DNA of 64,000 nucleotides from a virus: positions 1 to 64,000 of IMG/VR virus record IMGVR_UViG_3300012003_000003; one strand, 5' to 3'. The notes under the pieces are model-generated. The model did not search any database, was not told where the DNA came from, and saw only the letters and a list, made by a program, of their open reading frames with translations. A program made the translations under genes and the position numbers. Numbering within the stretch: position 1 is the first letter of the stretch; each line of letters begins with the position of its first letter. Positions 1 to 9,098 of this stretch are shown here, piece by piece.

Positions 1-1417
1 GCAACTGCATAGGGGACACTACGCCCACGCCCTGACCCATATCAATATTGGACAACCCCAACATATCAATCGTAAAGCCATCCGGCGCTATCATAGCGAT
101 AATGCCCTGTGACTTGATGTGAATGTTCTGTATCAGGTCAATCAGCGGCATCATGGTTTCCACCAAAGACTTATTACGGCAATGGTGGTTATTGTGCATA
201 TGGATAGTGTACGGGCTGCGTATCTCTACCAAATTGTTATTCGGCTTCAGCATATCCTTTGCTAGCCCCCATTCCAATACGTATGCGCTATCAATTATCC
301 AAACACCATGATAGGCCACGTAATAGGGTTTTGACTTCTCCACCTTTGCGTTTGGTGGTAACTTATCGCCTGGCTTAATGTCGTATATCTTATCCCTGCC
401 AAAACCAACGGGCTGTGAGCGATAATTTAGGTTATACAGCGTCTTGTAATACAGGTCCACCAACTCCACGCTAACAGTATCATACGGCCTTGCAATAGCG
501 GTGTAAAACTCTGCCGACCAGTCACAAAACCAATCGTTTGTATTCCCGTATTTGCTACTGAAATCCCGAGCTAACTGCCATAGCTGCTCTTCTGTGATGA
601 TCGGCGAACCATCGGGTTTCTTTTGCCCATCGGTACGCAGCCGAACTTCGGCTATACTCAGGCTTCGGCGCTGGCCCTGCCATTGCCAATCCTCAAAATT
701 ATCAAGTTCACTGTAAGATGTTATAAAGTCGGCGGGTTTCACTACGGGTGTTTTTATCCATCCATTACCGTTTACTTCAGTTAAGGCAACACACCACCCG
801 GCACACATCGTATCCCAGATCAGGCGTTTTTTTATCACATCATCCCAATCGTTCTGCTCAAAAACAACGTTTTCGGATTTCTGCATGATAATTTCTTCAC
901 GCAGTAATTTGGTATTGAAGTGTACGTCAAGTTCGCGCTCTGATTTGGGGTCGTGATCAGAAAAATGTTCCAACTGTAGCCCCGATGCCTGCTGCAGTTC
1001 TTGTAGTTTCGGCCTGTAGTTCATCTTGAACCGGGCCTCATCCTTTTGTTTTTTCTTTTTATCGGTAGCGAGTTGCCCGGAAGCGCGGCATTTTATCTTC
1101 TCAATGCGTTCCAAATACCTATCCATTTTGGCATTTAGAAGCGGTGTAGCAATGGCCAGGGCGGAATAGTCAAGGTTTACAATTACCTTTTGTCCTTCAA
1201 TTTTTATTTGGTCACGGTATTGATCTTCGGGCTGCTGGCCCATTGCGTATAGGTAGGATTTTTCGTAACGGAGTAACCTATCAGCGTAGGTTTCGCCGCC
1301 ATACCCATTCTGCCATCTTGCGTAACATTGCTTGATTACCTTTAAACCATATTCATAGCTATCTTTCTGTACGTCGGGGGCTAACGGATTTTCGGTAAGT
1401 GGAGATACTGGGTACAT
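1..1417 (-). CDS. Portal protein (partial, cut by left edge)
   Basis: The frame is open for 472 codons from the ATG at 1417 to the window edge, so the C-terminus is missing. It starts MYPVSPLTENPL and is a charged, soluble, Trp/Tyr-rich protein without signal or membrane segment. It lies 36 nt downstream of the large terminase on the same strand, the normal place of the portal, which forms the dodecameric DNA entry ring at one capsid vertex. No catalytic motif is expected for a portal, so the call rests on length, position and overall character. Another large capsid-vertex protein is the main alternative. Confidence 0.68.
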   Translation of the reverse strand, partial: MYPVSPLTENPLAPDVQKDSYEYGLKVIKQCYARWQNGYGGETYADRLLRYEKSYLYAMGQQPEDQYRDQIKIEGQKVIVNLDYSALAIATPLLNAKMDRYLERIEKIKCRASGQLATDKKKKQKDEARFKMNYRPKLQELQQASGLQLEHFSDHDPKSERELDVHFNTKLLREEIIMQKSENVVFEQNDWDDVIKKRLIWDTMCAGWCVALTEVNGNGWIKTPVVKPADFITSYSELDNFEDWQWQGQRRSLSIAEVRLRTDGQKKPDGSPIITEEQLWQLARDFSSKYGNTNDWFCDWSAEFYTAIARPYDTVSVELVDLYYKTLYNLNYRSQPVGFGRDKIYDIKPGDKLPPNAKVEKSKPYYVAYHGVWIIDSAYVLEWGLAKDMLKPNNNLVEIRSPYTIHMHNNHHCRNKSLVETMMPLIDLIQNIHIKSQGIIAMIAPDGFTIDMLGLSNIDMGQGVGVVSPMQL

Positions 1418-1453
1418 CTATGGAAATTTTTATCAAATATATTATATTTTTAA

Positions 1454-3490
1454 TTATCCAATAGAATTTTTAAATGCCAGGCTAACGCCGCCTGAATTGA
1501 AGATGGGGAGTATTCGCAATGTCTGCCTGGTAGGCTTATTATCCTGCTTTCTATCCGTACCACCGATCAACGCCATAAAAAATGCTATGCAATCATCAAA
1601 GTCGGTACGGTTATCGGGGTCAAAGGCGATTAATTTAGCCACCAACTCAACAAAATATATCTTATGATACCGTATAACGATGTAATCATAGGCAATATCA
1701 TGCTGTCGTTGCAGAGCGTATGGGTCTTTTGACGGTGTTCCGTATTTATACGTAGCCCTCTTTCGGTTCGGGTCAATCGTATTTTTTGGTCGCATCATTA
1801 CATAGTTGACAAACCCCTCTTGTTCAAAAGTTTCGTAATAATCGTCAATATCACTTTCATAGTTAGCCTTGCACCCATAATATTCACAAAGCATCATAAT
1901 GTAGATGTGAAAGTCCCGCTTACGCTTGATAGATTTACGTGCAGGGGCATACCTTAATACCACCAATCCGCTATTTTCGGGGTCGTTTAAGTCGCCCTTG
2001 CGGTACACATAGGCAACTGCCTGGGAGTTTTCACTGCCCGTAGTAGTGGTTGCGCCAATAGGGTCAATACCAATCGCAAAACAGTCAGAATTATTGGGAG
2101 TACGTAAACCATTCTTTGCAATACCATTTTTATTACTCTCAACAGGTGGATTATTAAAATCCCATACCATTTGGCAGTCACCATTTTTGTCGTGACGTAC
2201 CTTTACCCCTTGTTCATCCCTGTAAAAAGTTACCCTTGTCACTAAATTTTCTGGGGCATTTTCATCTGCATGGCTATTGGTTCGTTCAAGGTAGTCAAGC
2301 TGGATTTGTAACAGGTCATTTCGGAAGCAGCCGCCGAAGTTTTTAGCCTGCCACATGTGCTTTTCAGATAGCGGGTCTTTCTGTTGCGCCCTTGATAGGT
2401 CATCACCCTCTAACCCCTCCCATAGTGACAATATGAAGTCTCGCGCGGCTTCACGATTAGAATATCCATGTTCATCAACAAACTTTACTCCGGTAATTGG
2501 ATGCTCACCCAAATAACCGTAGTCGGCTGGGATAAATAAATTGGTTAGGTAGCTTTCTGTACGACCTGTTTTGGGGTTTGTGGTTGCTATTCTACTCGCA
2601 TCCCATGTCTTTTTAAACCATTTACCGCCTTTTTTGTCCATGTCCTCAACAGTAGTAGTCCTAAAGGTTTTTCCGGTTATGGCTGCACCTTTTTGTAAGC
2701 AGAATCTATAAATATAATAACGGGTATCGGTATTTACCTCCTTTGTTTTGCCACATTCGTCATCATACATGGTATATAGCTCCTCTCCATCGTATGCTTC
2801 TTCAACAGATGAACGGTGGTCAATGGATGAGTTTAACGCTTCGCCATATATTTTTGTAGTATCTTTTCCGCCTCTTTTGCGTGGCTCTGAAAATTCTAAA
2901 ATGGTCGCTGGCCTGCTTTCGCCACTATCAATAGGTTTTAAAAATTCAGGTAACTGTGTCCATGACGATACAAGTTTTTTAAATATGGTTTTTACATCCT
3001 CGTTAGTCTTTGACTGCATACCACCACGCCTAAACTGTCCAGTTGTTGTTCGCTTATAAAGTATGCAGTTCCCAACGGTAGTTTTTCCAAATCGGCGGTT
3101 TGTAGCTAAATTAACCCCCGCCATGTTCTTCATTTTCTCTACCTGTTGCCAGTGTAAATAAACATCCCTTTGGGCATCAATAAATAGCATAGTCTTGCCT
3201 TTATCTTTCCAATAAGCAAGATGTAAATAATGGGTATCTGAAATATATTCGAGCCTGCCACCATTAAAAAACCAAAATCCACCATTAAGCCTTTCAGCTT
3301 CGCCGTGTAAAAATTCTTCGGTAATATTTTCGGGTACTTTGGGATATGGAAAAAACTGTTTGTGTTCAGGTAGGTTATAATTGGCTATATGGTTCCATTT
3401 TGGCGGTTCAGGTAAGAAAACCTGTATCTCACCAATGGTTCTTACACATTCAAATTTTTCAATAGCAAGTTTAGCCGACTCTCTTGTCAT
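1454..3490 (-). CDS. Terminase large subunit (TerL)
   Basis: This 678-residue protein is the packaging motor: an N-terminal ATPase drives DNA into the prohead and a C-terminal RNase H-fold nuclease cuts the concatemer. A Walker A-like segment TNRRFGKTTVG lies at residues 130-140, and an acidic Walker B-like segment YTMYDDECGK at about 239-248. The nuclease half has an acidic strand AIGIDPIG near 472-479, an acidic cluster YESDIDD near 544-550 and an Asp pair (FDDC) close to the C-terminus, fitting three metal-binding acidic residues. Length is normal for Bacteroidota phage TerL. The gene precedes the portal and ends in TAA. Confidence 0.9.
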   Translation of the reverse strand: MTRESAKLAIEKFECVRTIGEIQVFLPEPPKWNHIANYNLPEHKQFFPYPKVPENITEEFLHGEAERLNGGFWFFNGGRLEYISDTHYLHLAYWKDKGKTMLFIDAQRDVYLHWQQVEKMKNMAGVNLATNRRFGKTTVGNCILYKRTTTGQFRRGGMQSKTNEDVKTIFKKLVSSWTQLPEFLKPIDSGESRPATILEFSEPRKRGGKDTTKIYGEALNSSIDHRSSVEEAYDGEELYTMYDDECGKTKEVNTDTRYYIYRFCLQKGAAITGKTFRTTTVEDMDKKGGKWFKKTWDASRIATTNPKTGRTESYLTNLFIPADYGYLGEHPITGVKFVDEHGYSNREAARDFILSLWEGLEGDDLSRAQQKDPLSEKHMWQAKNFGGCFRNDLLQIQLDYLERTNSHADENAPENLVTRVTFYRDEQGVKVRHDKNGDCQMVWDFNNPPVESNKNGIAKNGLRTPNNSDCFAIGIDPIGATTTTGSENSQAVAYVYRKGDLNDPENSGLVVLRYAPARKSIKRKRDFHIYIMMLCEYYGCKANYESDIDDYYETFEQEGFVNYVMMRPKNTIDPNRKRATYKYGTPSKDPYALQRQHDIAYDYIVIRYHKIYFVELVAKLIAFDPDNRTDFDDCIAFFMALIGGTDRKQDNKPTRQTLRILPIFNSGGVSLAFKNSIG

Positions 3491-3504
3491 ATTACAAAGG
3501 TAGC

Positions 3505-3828
3505 CTATTTGCCTTTTAATACAATATCCTGCATTTTTAATGGCTTTGTAGGGGTAATAGTTTCATTTGGAGTTATTTCATCCATAACAGAGGATTTTAA
3601 TTTATCGGTCACCTTGCCACCACCATCAAAAATAGTAATTAGTTTTAATACTTGATTTAAAACTTTTTCGTCGTTCTTTGAAGATAATAGGGTAAATGTT
3701 TCTTTACTCTCACAAGCCTTATCGATGTCCTCAGCAAGCATCTTTTTAAAACGGTCAATAGAGGCGGCTAAACTTTGGGACCCATCTAAAACCTTCCGGT
3801 CGGCTGTTTCGGTATCAGGTTTCTTCAT
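3505..3828 (-). CDS. Small protein before TerL, possible small terminase
   Basis: This is a 107-residue hydrophilic protein with a helical centre (SLAASIDRFKKMLAEDIDKA) and a disordered Thr/Pro-rich end. It starts 14 nt inside the preceding gene and ends with TAG 14 nt before TerL. Its place fits a terminase small subunit or a packaging accessory, but no DNA-binding motif is visible, so the role is inferred from position alone. The TAG stop shows that amber is used as a normal stop in this genome. Confidence 0.55.
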   Translation of the reverse strand: MKKPDTETADRKVLDGSQSLAASIDRFKKMLAEDIDKACESKETFTLLSSKNDEKVLNQVLKLITIFDGGGKVTDKLKSSVMDEITPNETITPTKPLKMQDIVLKGK

Positions 3829-4438
3829 ATCTCTTAGTTAAAAATTCCTGTTCTACAAACACGCCCGAGTTAATGTTTCCGCTTGGGGGTAATCTACCAC
3901 CACCCTGTAATATCCTTCTTTCGGCATTAGTCAAGCGAACTTTTCTGAAATACATCCCATTCTCCATGTTAAACGTAAATATAGCGCCTTTTTTTAACTC
4001 CTCCATTTTAGTATCGTAAAAACGCTCATAGTCCGCTTCCAGGTCTTTGCCCCGCTGCGTAAGCACCCATCCATTACGCAATTTACTAGTGCTTTTACCA
4101 CTGACCTTTATGGGCACTACGTACTGTTGATCGATTAAAGATTGAAGCACGATTTTTACGCCGGATCCTCTTGTATAGTTTCGGGTGTATAGTTTAAAGT
4201 GGCTATATAAAAATACATCAATATAGCTAATAATTATCAGCAATTCCGCCTGCAATGCCGTTAGTCCGTTTTGTACGTACCATTGCCTGAATATCAGGAA
4301 GCCCGAAAAAGAGAAAAAGTAATCGGGTTTTTTATCAATAAAAACGTATTCATCTAACTTCGCCTCTGCCGCTGCCAGTTTACTCTCTAAAATGGCAACC
4401 TTTACTTTCAAACCTCTTACTTCGTAACCCTTTGCCAT
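3815..4438 (-). CDS. Hypothetical protein, possible winged-helix fold
   Basis: The 207-residue protein has a short N-terminal coiled coil (VAILESKLAAAEAKLDEYVF) and then an aromatic helical region. The middle (ALQAELLIIISYIDVF, then a basic segment and GWVLTQRGKDLEADY) resembles the winged-helix pattern of phage DNA-binding or small terminase proteins. It sits two genes before TerL in the late operon, so it may be the small terminase instead of its neighbour. I do not recognise the family. Confidence 0.55.
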   Translation of the reverse strand: MAKGYEVRGLKVKVAILESKLAAAEAKLDEYVFIDKKPDYFFSFSGFLIFRQWYVQNGLTALQAELLIIISYIDVFLYSHFKLYTRNYTRGSGVKIVLQSLIDQQYVVPIKVSGKSTSKLRNGWVLTQRGKDLEADYERFYDTKMEELKKGAIFTFNMENGMYFRKVRLTNAERRILQGGGRLPPSGNINSGVFVEQEFLTKRYEET

Positions 4439-4444
4439 TTTAAT

Positions 4445-5491
4445 TTACTTTTCGCCTATCACTCCCAAAATTAAGTCCATACTTAATATCCATTGTTTGT
4501 TCGACAACCGGCATCCGTAGTTTCGATGTATAAGCAACTTATCACCTACCGACACCTCATTATTGTTTGTCGCCACCACCAGGGCGTGTGCAAACTTAGG
4601 TTCGGGAACATCCATATAATCAGGATCAATCCCCTTAGTATAAGCTTCAGATATGTGAAGTCGGTTATGGTCTATATAGTCCCGCATACTCCTGCGCTTA
4701 TCGTTTTCAGCCACCGTGGCCAACAATTCGGCATCGGGCAGGTAGTCAACCAGTACACGGTTTCCCATAGGCGGGTAGCCTGTTTCTGTCTTTACGCCAA
4801 CAATTTCGCTTTCCTCTACCTTTAGATACTTTTTACCCTCGTAGTTTAGTTCATATTGAAACTGATCTACAGTTACTATAATATCACCAACACTAACCTT
4901 ACTATTTTCGGGTACGTGCGTAACCCTTACCAACACACCCTCTTTTTCTTCCAACTGCGGTGTAGTGTATATGCCGCTTTCCGTCATTGGCAGTTCACCA
5001 AAAACCTCCTCACCTAAATAAGTGCCCGGCATACACTGTATCGGGTCAATACCGAATAATATCATTTTGGCCGGCATAAGCGCATGATGTTCCCCATCAA
5101 TAAATGTAGCTACCTCAAATGCGCCGTAATGAACAAAGTATCTGCCTGGTGCCACAAGCGGGGTTGATTTCAATATTAAGTCACGCTCATATTCTGGATA
5201 GGTTTCCTTAATTGTATTCACCCAATAGTCATTACCCTGAATAACGGTTATTTTTTGAGGATTGATAAGTCGCCTATCGGTGGTTACCGCGTGTGCCGCA
5301 TCTGCATCTTCATCACCATCTTCAATAATAAATCGTTCAGGAACTACAAAACCATTACCCTGGTCAACCCATGTTGAGTTCCAGTCATAGTCGAATAGCA
5401 CAACCACCTTATTATTCATCGGAACACCGGCCATAAGTTCTTTCTCTTTGTCTGATGATCCTGAAATTAGTTTTAAATCGGTTATACTCAT
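4445..5491 (-). CDS. Protein with repeated GroES-like segments
   Basis: The start chosen is the ATG at 5491, which forms a 4-nt ATGA overlap with the glycosyltransferase stop; the in-frame upstream extension overlaps that gene. The 348-residue product shows repeated segments like the GroES beta-barrel C-terminus: KVSVGDIIVTVDQF then EGKKYLKVEESEIVGV in the middle, and EVSVGDKLLIHRNYG then ILSMDLILGVIGEK at the end. A weaker copy (APGRYFVHYGAF then ALMPAKMILF) lies in the N-terminal third. GroES forms the lid of the GroEL chamber, and phage versions such as T4 gp31 help fold the capsid protein. Chaperonin function here is inferred from pattern and from position before TerL and portal; a capsid-associated beta-barrel is the alternative. 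Confidence 0.55.
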   Translation of the reverse strand: MSITDLKLISGSSDKEKELMAGVPMNNKVVVLFDYDWNSTWVDQGNGFVVPERFIIEDGDEDADAAHAVTTDRRLINPQKITVIQGNDYWVNTIKETYPEYERDLILKSTPLVAPGRYFVHYGAFEVATFIDGEHHALMPAKMILFGIDPIQCMPGTYLGEEVFGELPMTESGIYTTPQLEEKEGVLVRVTHVPENSKVSVGDIIVTVDQFQYELNYEGKKYLKVEESEIVGVKTETGYPPMGNRVLVDYLPDAELLATVAENDKRRSMRDYIDHNRLHISEAYTKGIDPDYMDVPEPKFAHALVVATNNNEVSVGDKLLIHRNYGCRLSNKQWILSMDLILGVIGEK

Positions 5492-6447
5492 ATTTCTAAT
5501 AGTCTTTGTAATCTTAATTTGTTCACACTCGAAAGTAATAAATTGTCCTGAATATACATCCAACTTTCTTTGTGCATCTTCTCCAAAACATCAGGCATCT
5601 TCATAATATCCGGCATATCTTTCAATGGCATTATACCCGGTTTCTGAAATTCAGGAAACTCATTCATTCCAAAATAGGCACTCCCGGAGCTGACTGATTC
5701 TATAAAACTGCAATTACTCTTTGACCGGTTAAATAGGTTATCTGCTAACGGATAATAAAATATTGAGGCGTTGGTGTCGTGTATTAACATATAAAATTGC
5801 ACCGTAGATGCACCGGGATTGTGGTAGTAGTTATTCCACTTATGCCGATATTTTATATATTCATAATCCTGTCCGAACCAATACCACTTCCAAGATTTAT
5901 TTTTATTCATCATTTTTACTATCCATTCTACGGTACCAGGATAGTAAATATCTCCAACATGGCTTCCGCCGCCCCTAAATAGTGCGATTTTGTTATAGGT
6001 AAACTTTGGTGTATGCTTGAAAATAATGTCATTATAGGCGTTAGGTATGATATGAATATTTTTATTATACAGCCTAAATGACTTCTTTATACCCCCTGTT
6101 GCTACCCAAACCTCATCAGCCATTGCAAGGCACTTAATTGTCCTTTGTTTGCTTTCCTCGTAATGGCCGTACATCGGATTGGTATCGGGTAGGTGTAGTG
6201 CGTCATCGTCCCAATCAATTATCAACCGCTTACCCAAGTCTTTTGCCATCTTCATTAGGCTAAAATGAGCATCTGACGACGGGCGGAGTACAATTATTAT
6301 ATCGTAAAAATTTATAGTATGTGACCTTATTTCTCGATCGGTTGACCGGGTAATAGTAAAATCATTGTGCTTAATATAATCAAGCGGCATCGACCGATAA
6401 AATTCAGAGGCTTCGCTGTGCCAGTCAAAATATAAAATTTGCTTCAT
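5488..6447 (-). CDS. Glycosyltransferase, GT-B (GT4-like)
   Basis: The 319-residue protein has the features of a GT-B sugar transferase: an N-terminal Rossmann half with FYDIIIVLRPSS and LIIDWDDDALHLPDTN, a central ADEVWVATGGIKKSF strand-helix, the IHIIPNAYND segment typical of GT4 enzymes, and a C-terminal half with SFIESVSSGSAYFG where GT4 proteins bind the nucleotide sugar. It overlaps the genes on both sides by 4 nt. It is probably cytoplasmic. The sugar donor and acceptor cannot be read from the sequence; a virion protein is a plausible acceptor because the cassette lies in the late operon. Confidence 0.75.
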   Translation of the reverse strand: MKQILYFDWHSEASEFYRSMPLDYIKHNDFTITRSTDREIRSHTINFYDIIIVLRPSSDAHFSLMKMAKDLGKRLIIDWDDDALHLPDTNPMYGHYEESKQRTIKCLAMADEVWVATGGIKKSFRLYNKNIHIIPNAYNDIIFKHTPKFTYNKIALFRGGGSHVGDIYYPGTVEWIVKMMNKNKSWKWYWFGQDYEYIKYRHKWNNYYHNPGASTVQFYMLIHDTNASIFYYPLADNLFNRSKSNCSFIESVSSGSAYFGMNEFPEFQKPGIMPLKDMPDIMKMPDVLEKMHKESWMYIQDNLLLSSVNKLRLQRLLEI

Positions 6448-7136
6448 ACCCTTTTATAAACCGAAATGTGAACCACCGAAAAAATAAATTCCCATCCCTC
6501 GTCGGTTGAACCCATATACTTAATTTTTGCATTTGTAACATCATCTATGCCCTGAAAAAATCCAAATGGCATCGACATCTCATTATTACAGTCATCAATC
6601 ACTAAATATCCTCCCTGTTTTACCAATGGCGCATAATTTAAAAAGTCATTAGCTATAACCTCATAGGTGTGCCCGCCATCCAAATAAATCAAATCATAAT
6701 TCCTTTCTTGTGCGGCCCAAACAATTTCTTTATCCCCACTCAGCCCCTTGAATATAATGGGTTGATTAAGTTCAAAATCGTCGTGTATTTTTCTAACATC
6801 GGCCTCATAATCACTCTCCCAATGGCCATCTGTACTATCTAAAGGTGAAACACCAAAACATTTAGCATCGGGGCGTAATAATTTCCATAATGATATTGTT
6901 GCCCCCCTGAAAATTCCTACTTCCAACATTGTTGGGCTTTCGGGCAACTCCTCACATATCAATTTCCATAACCACCAAAAAGACCGTTCACCAAATCCCC
7001 AAATATTTTGCTCTACATAATCCCTATGCGCCTTTAGTATTTCGTTTGTATTCACTCGTTCAATAAATAATTCGTGAATATTTTTATGGTAGTCGGGTTC
7101 ATCCCGCCAGTCATTTTTAAAGTCGGTTAGGTTCAT
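6444..7136 (-). CDS. Class I SAM-dependent methyltransferase
   Basis: The 230-residue product has SAM-binding motif I (MLEVGIFRGATISLW), a later YDLIYLDGGHTYEVIANDF and QGGYLVIDDCNNE, the pattern of the Methyltransf_24 group linked to sugar and antibiotic modification. It lies between two glycosyltransferases with ATGA overlaps on both sides, so the likely substrate is a sugar or glycan made by the cassette. The DNA methyltransferase of this phage is a different gene (9470-10987). Confidence 0.75.
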   Translation of the reverse strand: MNLTDFKNDWRDEPDYHKNIHELFIERVNTNEILKAHRDYVEQNIWGFGERSFWWLWKLICEELPESPTMLEVGIFRGATISLWKLLRPDAKCFGVSPLDSTDGHWESDYEADVRKIHDDFELNQPIIFKGLSGDKEIVWAAQERNYDLIYLDGGHTYEVIANDFLNYAPLVKQGGYLVIDDCNNEMSMPFGFFQGIDDVTNAKIKYMGSTDEGWEFIFSVVHISVYKRV

Positions 7137-7762
7137 ATAAGCAAATTATTAAGATTTTCATCAACTGTTCGGGCGTTTGAGTGTATAAATATAGGATCGT
7201 TCCCTAATATTTGGATACGATTGTTTGAATAGCCATACTCATTGTCTGAAATAAAGGAGTGGCTATTAAAAATAGTCTGCCCATAGTCTAAATGAATATC
7301 ATCCTTCTCTAAGTTAAAGCAGACATTTACCCAAAACTGGTCGTCAATCTCGTAAAAAGGTTGGTATGTTTCAAATAAAGAAATAAAATAGGCCGACTTG
7401 GCGTAATAGCACCCGCTATTGGGGAAATTAAACCCGTGTTCATATTGGCAATACACACTTCTAAATGGTTGTAATATTGGCGGCCACAAACCCCTTTCTG
7501 CCGACACCAACATATTTACATCGGACAGCTTCTCTTTAAACTCTACCTCTCCGCCCAAAACAATCACATCAAAGGCATCACAAAAAACAAATTCAGTAAC
7601 TTCTGGATGCGCTTTCAAATATTTATATGTTTCGATAACTTTGGTGCCAAATCCCTTCCATTCAGTTTCTATAGCCACATAGTCCCATCCGTGTTTAACC
7701 AATGACCTAATTAGTGGTTGGGCATATTTTAAATCGTGACAAACAGTGAGTACCTTAATCAT
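7133..7762 (-). CDS. PLOD-type glycosyltransferase
   Basis: This 209-residue protein resembles the glycosyltransferase domain of procollagen lysyl hydroxylases (PLOD/LH3). Visible features are the metal-binding FVFCDAFDVIVLGG (Asp62 and Asp65), NMLVSAERGLWPP (residues 84-95), NFPNSGCYYAK (112-122) and an acidic DDQFW near residue 141. This family transfers glucose or galactose to hydroxylysine or other hydroxyl groups and also occurs in large viruses. Here it is a stand-alone domain one nucleotide downstream of the GT2 gene. The exact acceptor is unknown. Confidence 0.72.
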   Translation of the reverse strand: MIKVLTVCHDLKYAQPLIRSLVKHGWDYVAIETEWKGFGTKVIETYKYLKAHPEVTEFVFCDAFDVIVLGGEVEFKEKLSDVNMLVSAERGLWPPILQPFRSVYCQYEHGFNFPNSGCYYAKSAYFISLFETYQPFYEIDDQFWVNVCFNLEKDDIHLDYGQTIFNSHSFISDNEYGYSNNRIQILGNDPIFIHSNARTVDENLNNLLI

Positions 7763-7763
7763 T

Positions 7764-8483
7764 TTAATCTTCGTAATAATATGGTAATTCGCCTTTTCTT
7801 ATCAAGTCCATATACTGAGAGGCTTCCTGTAAATAAGTACCGGCTTCCCTACGCTTCCATTCGGTATAGGGCGTTTCCTTCAAATCAAGGTTCTCAATAC
7901 GGATATTCTTCATAAAAGCATTGCGAAACCCTGCCGCTTCTGACCTGACTGAAAAAATAGTGTCGTCAAATCCGTACCTAGGACTACATTGGCTCAAAAA
8001 TCCCACCTTGTCCAGCAACAATGGGTTATACATAGTACAGGTCCCAAATATATCGTGGCTCCAAAGCAAATTGCCCTGCGGCATAAACTCGCCGTAAACA
8101 TCATCCCTTTTCAATCCCAATATACCAATTTCAGGACGTTTTTTAATCTCATCTTCCATCTTTTCTACCCATCCAGGCGCATCCCAAGATAGGTCGTCGT
8201 CGCACTTAATACACGTTTCCCCGATGTTCCTTTGCCCAAGTGCGAGATTGATACCCCTTGCTGTTCCGATATTATACGATAGGTTCATAACGGTAATTAC
8301 GTCTTTTGTTGCCAGTTCACTCAGCCATAACTTACACTCTAATGTTGATTTTTGGTTGATAATTATCAACCGATGTTTGGTCAAATCAACCGTATCCATT
8401 AGCGATTTAATACACTTCTTGGCTATCTCAAATTTTTTATTTTCTTGTGTGGCATACACACACATTGCAATCATAGAACTCAT
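7764..8483 (-). CDS. Glycosyltransferase family 2
   Basis: The 239-residue protein has a GT-A fold pattern: HRLIIINQKST, the donor-binding NLSYNIGTARGIN (residues 67-79), the metal-binding triad KCDDDLSW (94-100), then GILGLKRDDVYG and a C-terminal PRYGFDDTIFSVRSEAAGF acceptor-side segment. No membrane helix is present, so it should be cytoplasmic. It overlaps the XRE gene by 4 nt and is the first enzyme of the glycan cassette. Confidence 0.8.
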   Translation of the reverse strand: MSSMIAMCVYATQENKKFEIAKKCIKSLMDTVDLTKHRLIIINQKSTLECKLWLSELATKDVITVMNLSYNIGTARGINLALGQRNIGETCIKCDDDLSWDAPGWVEKMEDEIKKRPEIGILGLKRDDVYGEFMPQGNLLWSHDIFGTCTMYNPLLLDKVGFLSQCSPRYGFDDTIFSVRSEAAGFRNAFMKNIRIENLDLKETPYTEWKRREAGTYLQEASQYMDLIRKGELPYYYED

Positions 8484-8698
8484 ATATCAAAAGTTATATT
8501 TAAAGCATATTGCAAGGCCCTGATCGTATGGGTAGAGGCATTATAGGCCACATTCTTCTCCAATTGGCTAATCGTAAACACTGACACCCGGCTACGCTCC
8601 CATAACTCCACCTGCGTCAATCCAGCCGCCGTCCTTGCCGCTTTCAGTTGGTCGCCTATGGTTAGTTTGACTTTAATATCTTTCATTCCCCCAAACAT
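8480..8698 (-). CDS. XRE-family DNA-binding regulator
   Basis: The 72-residue protein is a single helix-turn-helix domain: IGDQLKAARTAAGLTQ, then LWERSRVSVFTISQLEK as recognition region, and a helical end ALQYALNITFDI. An internal ATG at 8686 directly follows a GGGGGA purine run and may be the true start. It is the first gene of the glycosylation-packaging operon and lies divergent, 79 nt away, from the plus-strand gene at 8778. It may control both promoters. Confidence 0.8.
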   Translation of the reverse strand: MFGGMKDIKVKLTIGDQLKAARTAAGLTQVELWERSRVSVFTISQLEKNVAYNASTHTIRALQYALNITFDI

Positions 8699-8727
8699 AA
8701 ATAGAATAATCTACATAGCAAAATATA

Positions 8728-8760
8728 TTTACACTTTTCTATCAACGCCTCCTACCTTTA
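8728..8760 (+). promoter_or_regulatory. Predicted promoter for the 8778 gene
   Basis: TTTA (8728-8731) and TACCTTTA (8753-8760), separated by 21 nt, resemble the Bacteroidota TTTG/TAnnTTTG promoter. The start codon lies 17 nt after the -7 box. The same 79-nt gap must hold the divergent promoter of the XRE operon. Confidence 0.4.
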
Positions 8761-8777
8761 CCTAAAAACAAATCATC

Positions 8778-9083
8778 ATGGCATTAGCAGGAACTCAACA
8801 AGTACACTTAGCGGCAACACCATATGGCACCCTACCCGGAGTAGGTGGCTCACCGTTTCCGCCCTGCGGCGCAATTACCGCCGCTACACCCTTTCCACAA
8901 TCACCATCACCCGTATTTACTTTGTTAACGCAAAACATCGTAGGCGGCCCATATCCTTACACACCCGGAACGTACCTAAATGCGCTTACCGCCATAGACG
9001 TTGCTTACCAGGTTGGTCAGACCAAACAGCAAAGCACGATTTACGTGACCGAGGCGTATGCTACCGTGATTGCAGCGCTGTAA
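8778..9083 (+). CDS. Orphan plus-strand Pro/Gly/Ala-rich protein
   Basis: The 101-residue product is unlike its neighbours: rich in Pro, Gly, Ala and Thr, almost free of charged residues, with repeated PF/PFP motifs (SPFPPCGAI, TPFPQSPSPVF) and a C-terminal STIYVTEAYATVIAAL. It has no signal peptide or clear membrane helix. It stands alone on the plus strand between two minus-strand operons, with its own promoter and a strong terminator, which suggests independent and possibly high expression. I do not recognise it; a virion decoration protein or a small early effector are both possible. Confidence 0.65.
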   Translation: MALAGTQQVHLAATPYGTLPGVGGSPFPPCGAITAATPFPQSPSPVFTLLTQNIVGGPYPYTPGTYLNALTAIDVAYQVGQTKQQSTIYVTEAYATVIAAL

Positions 9084-9098
9084 GGAAGCTAACAAATG

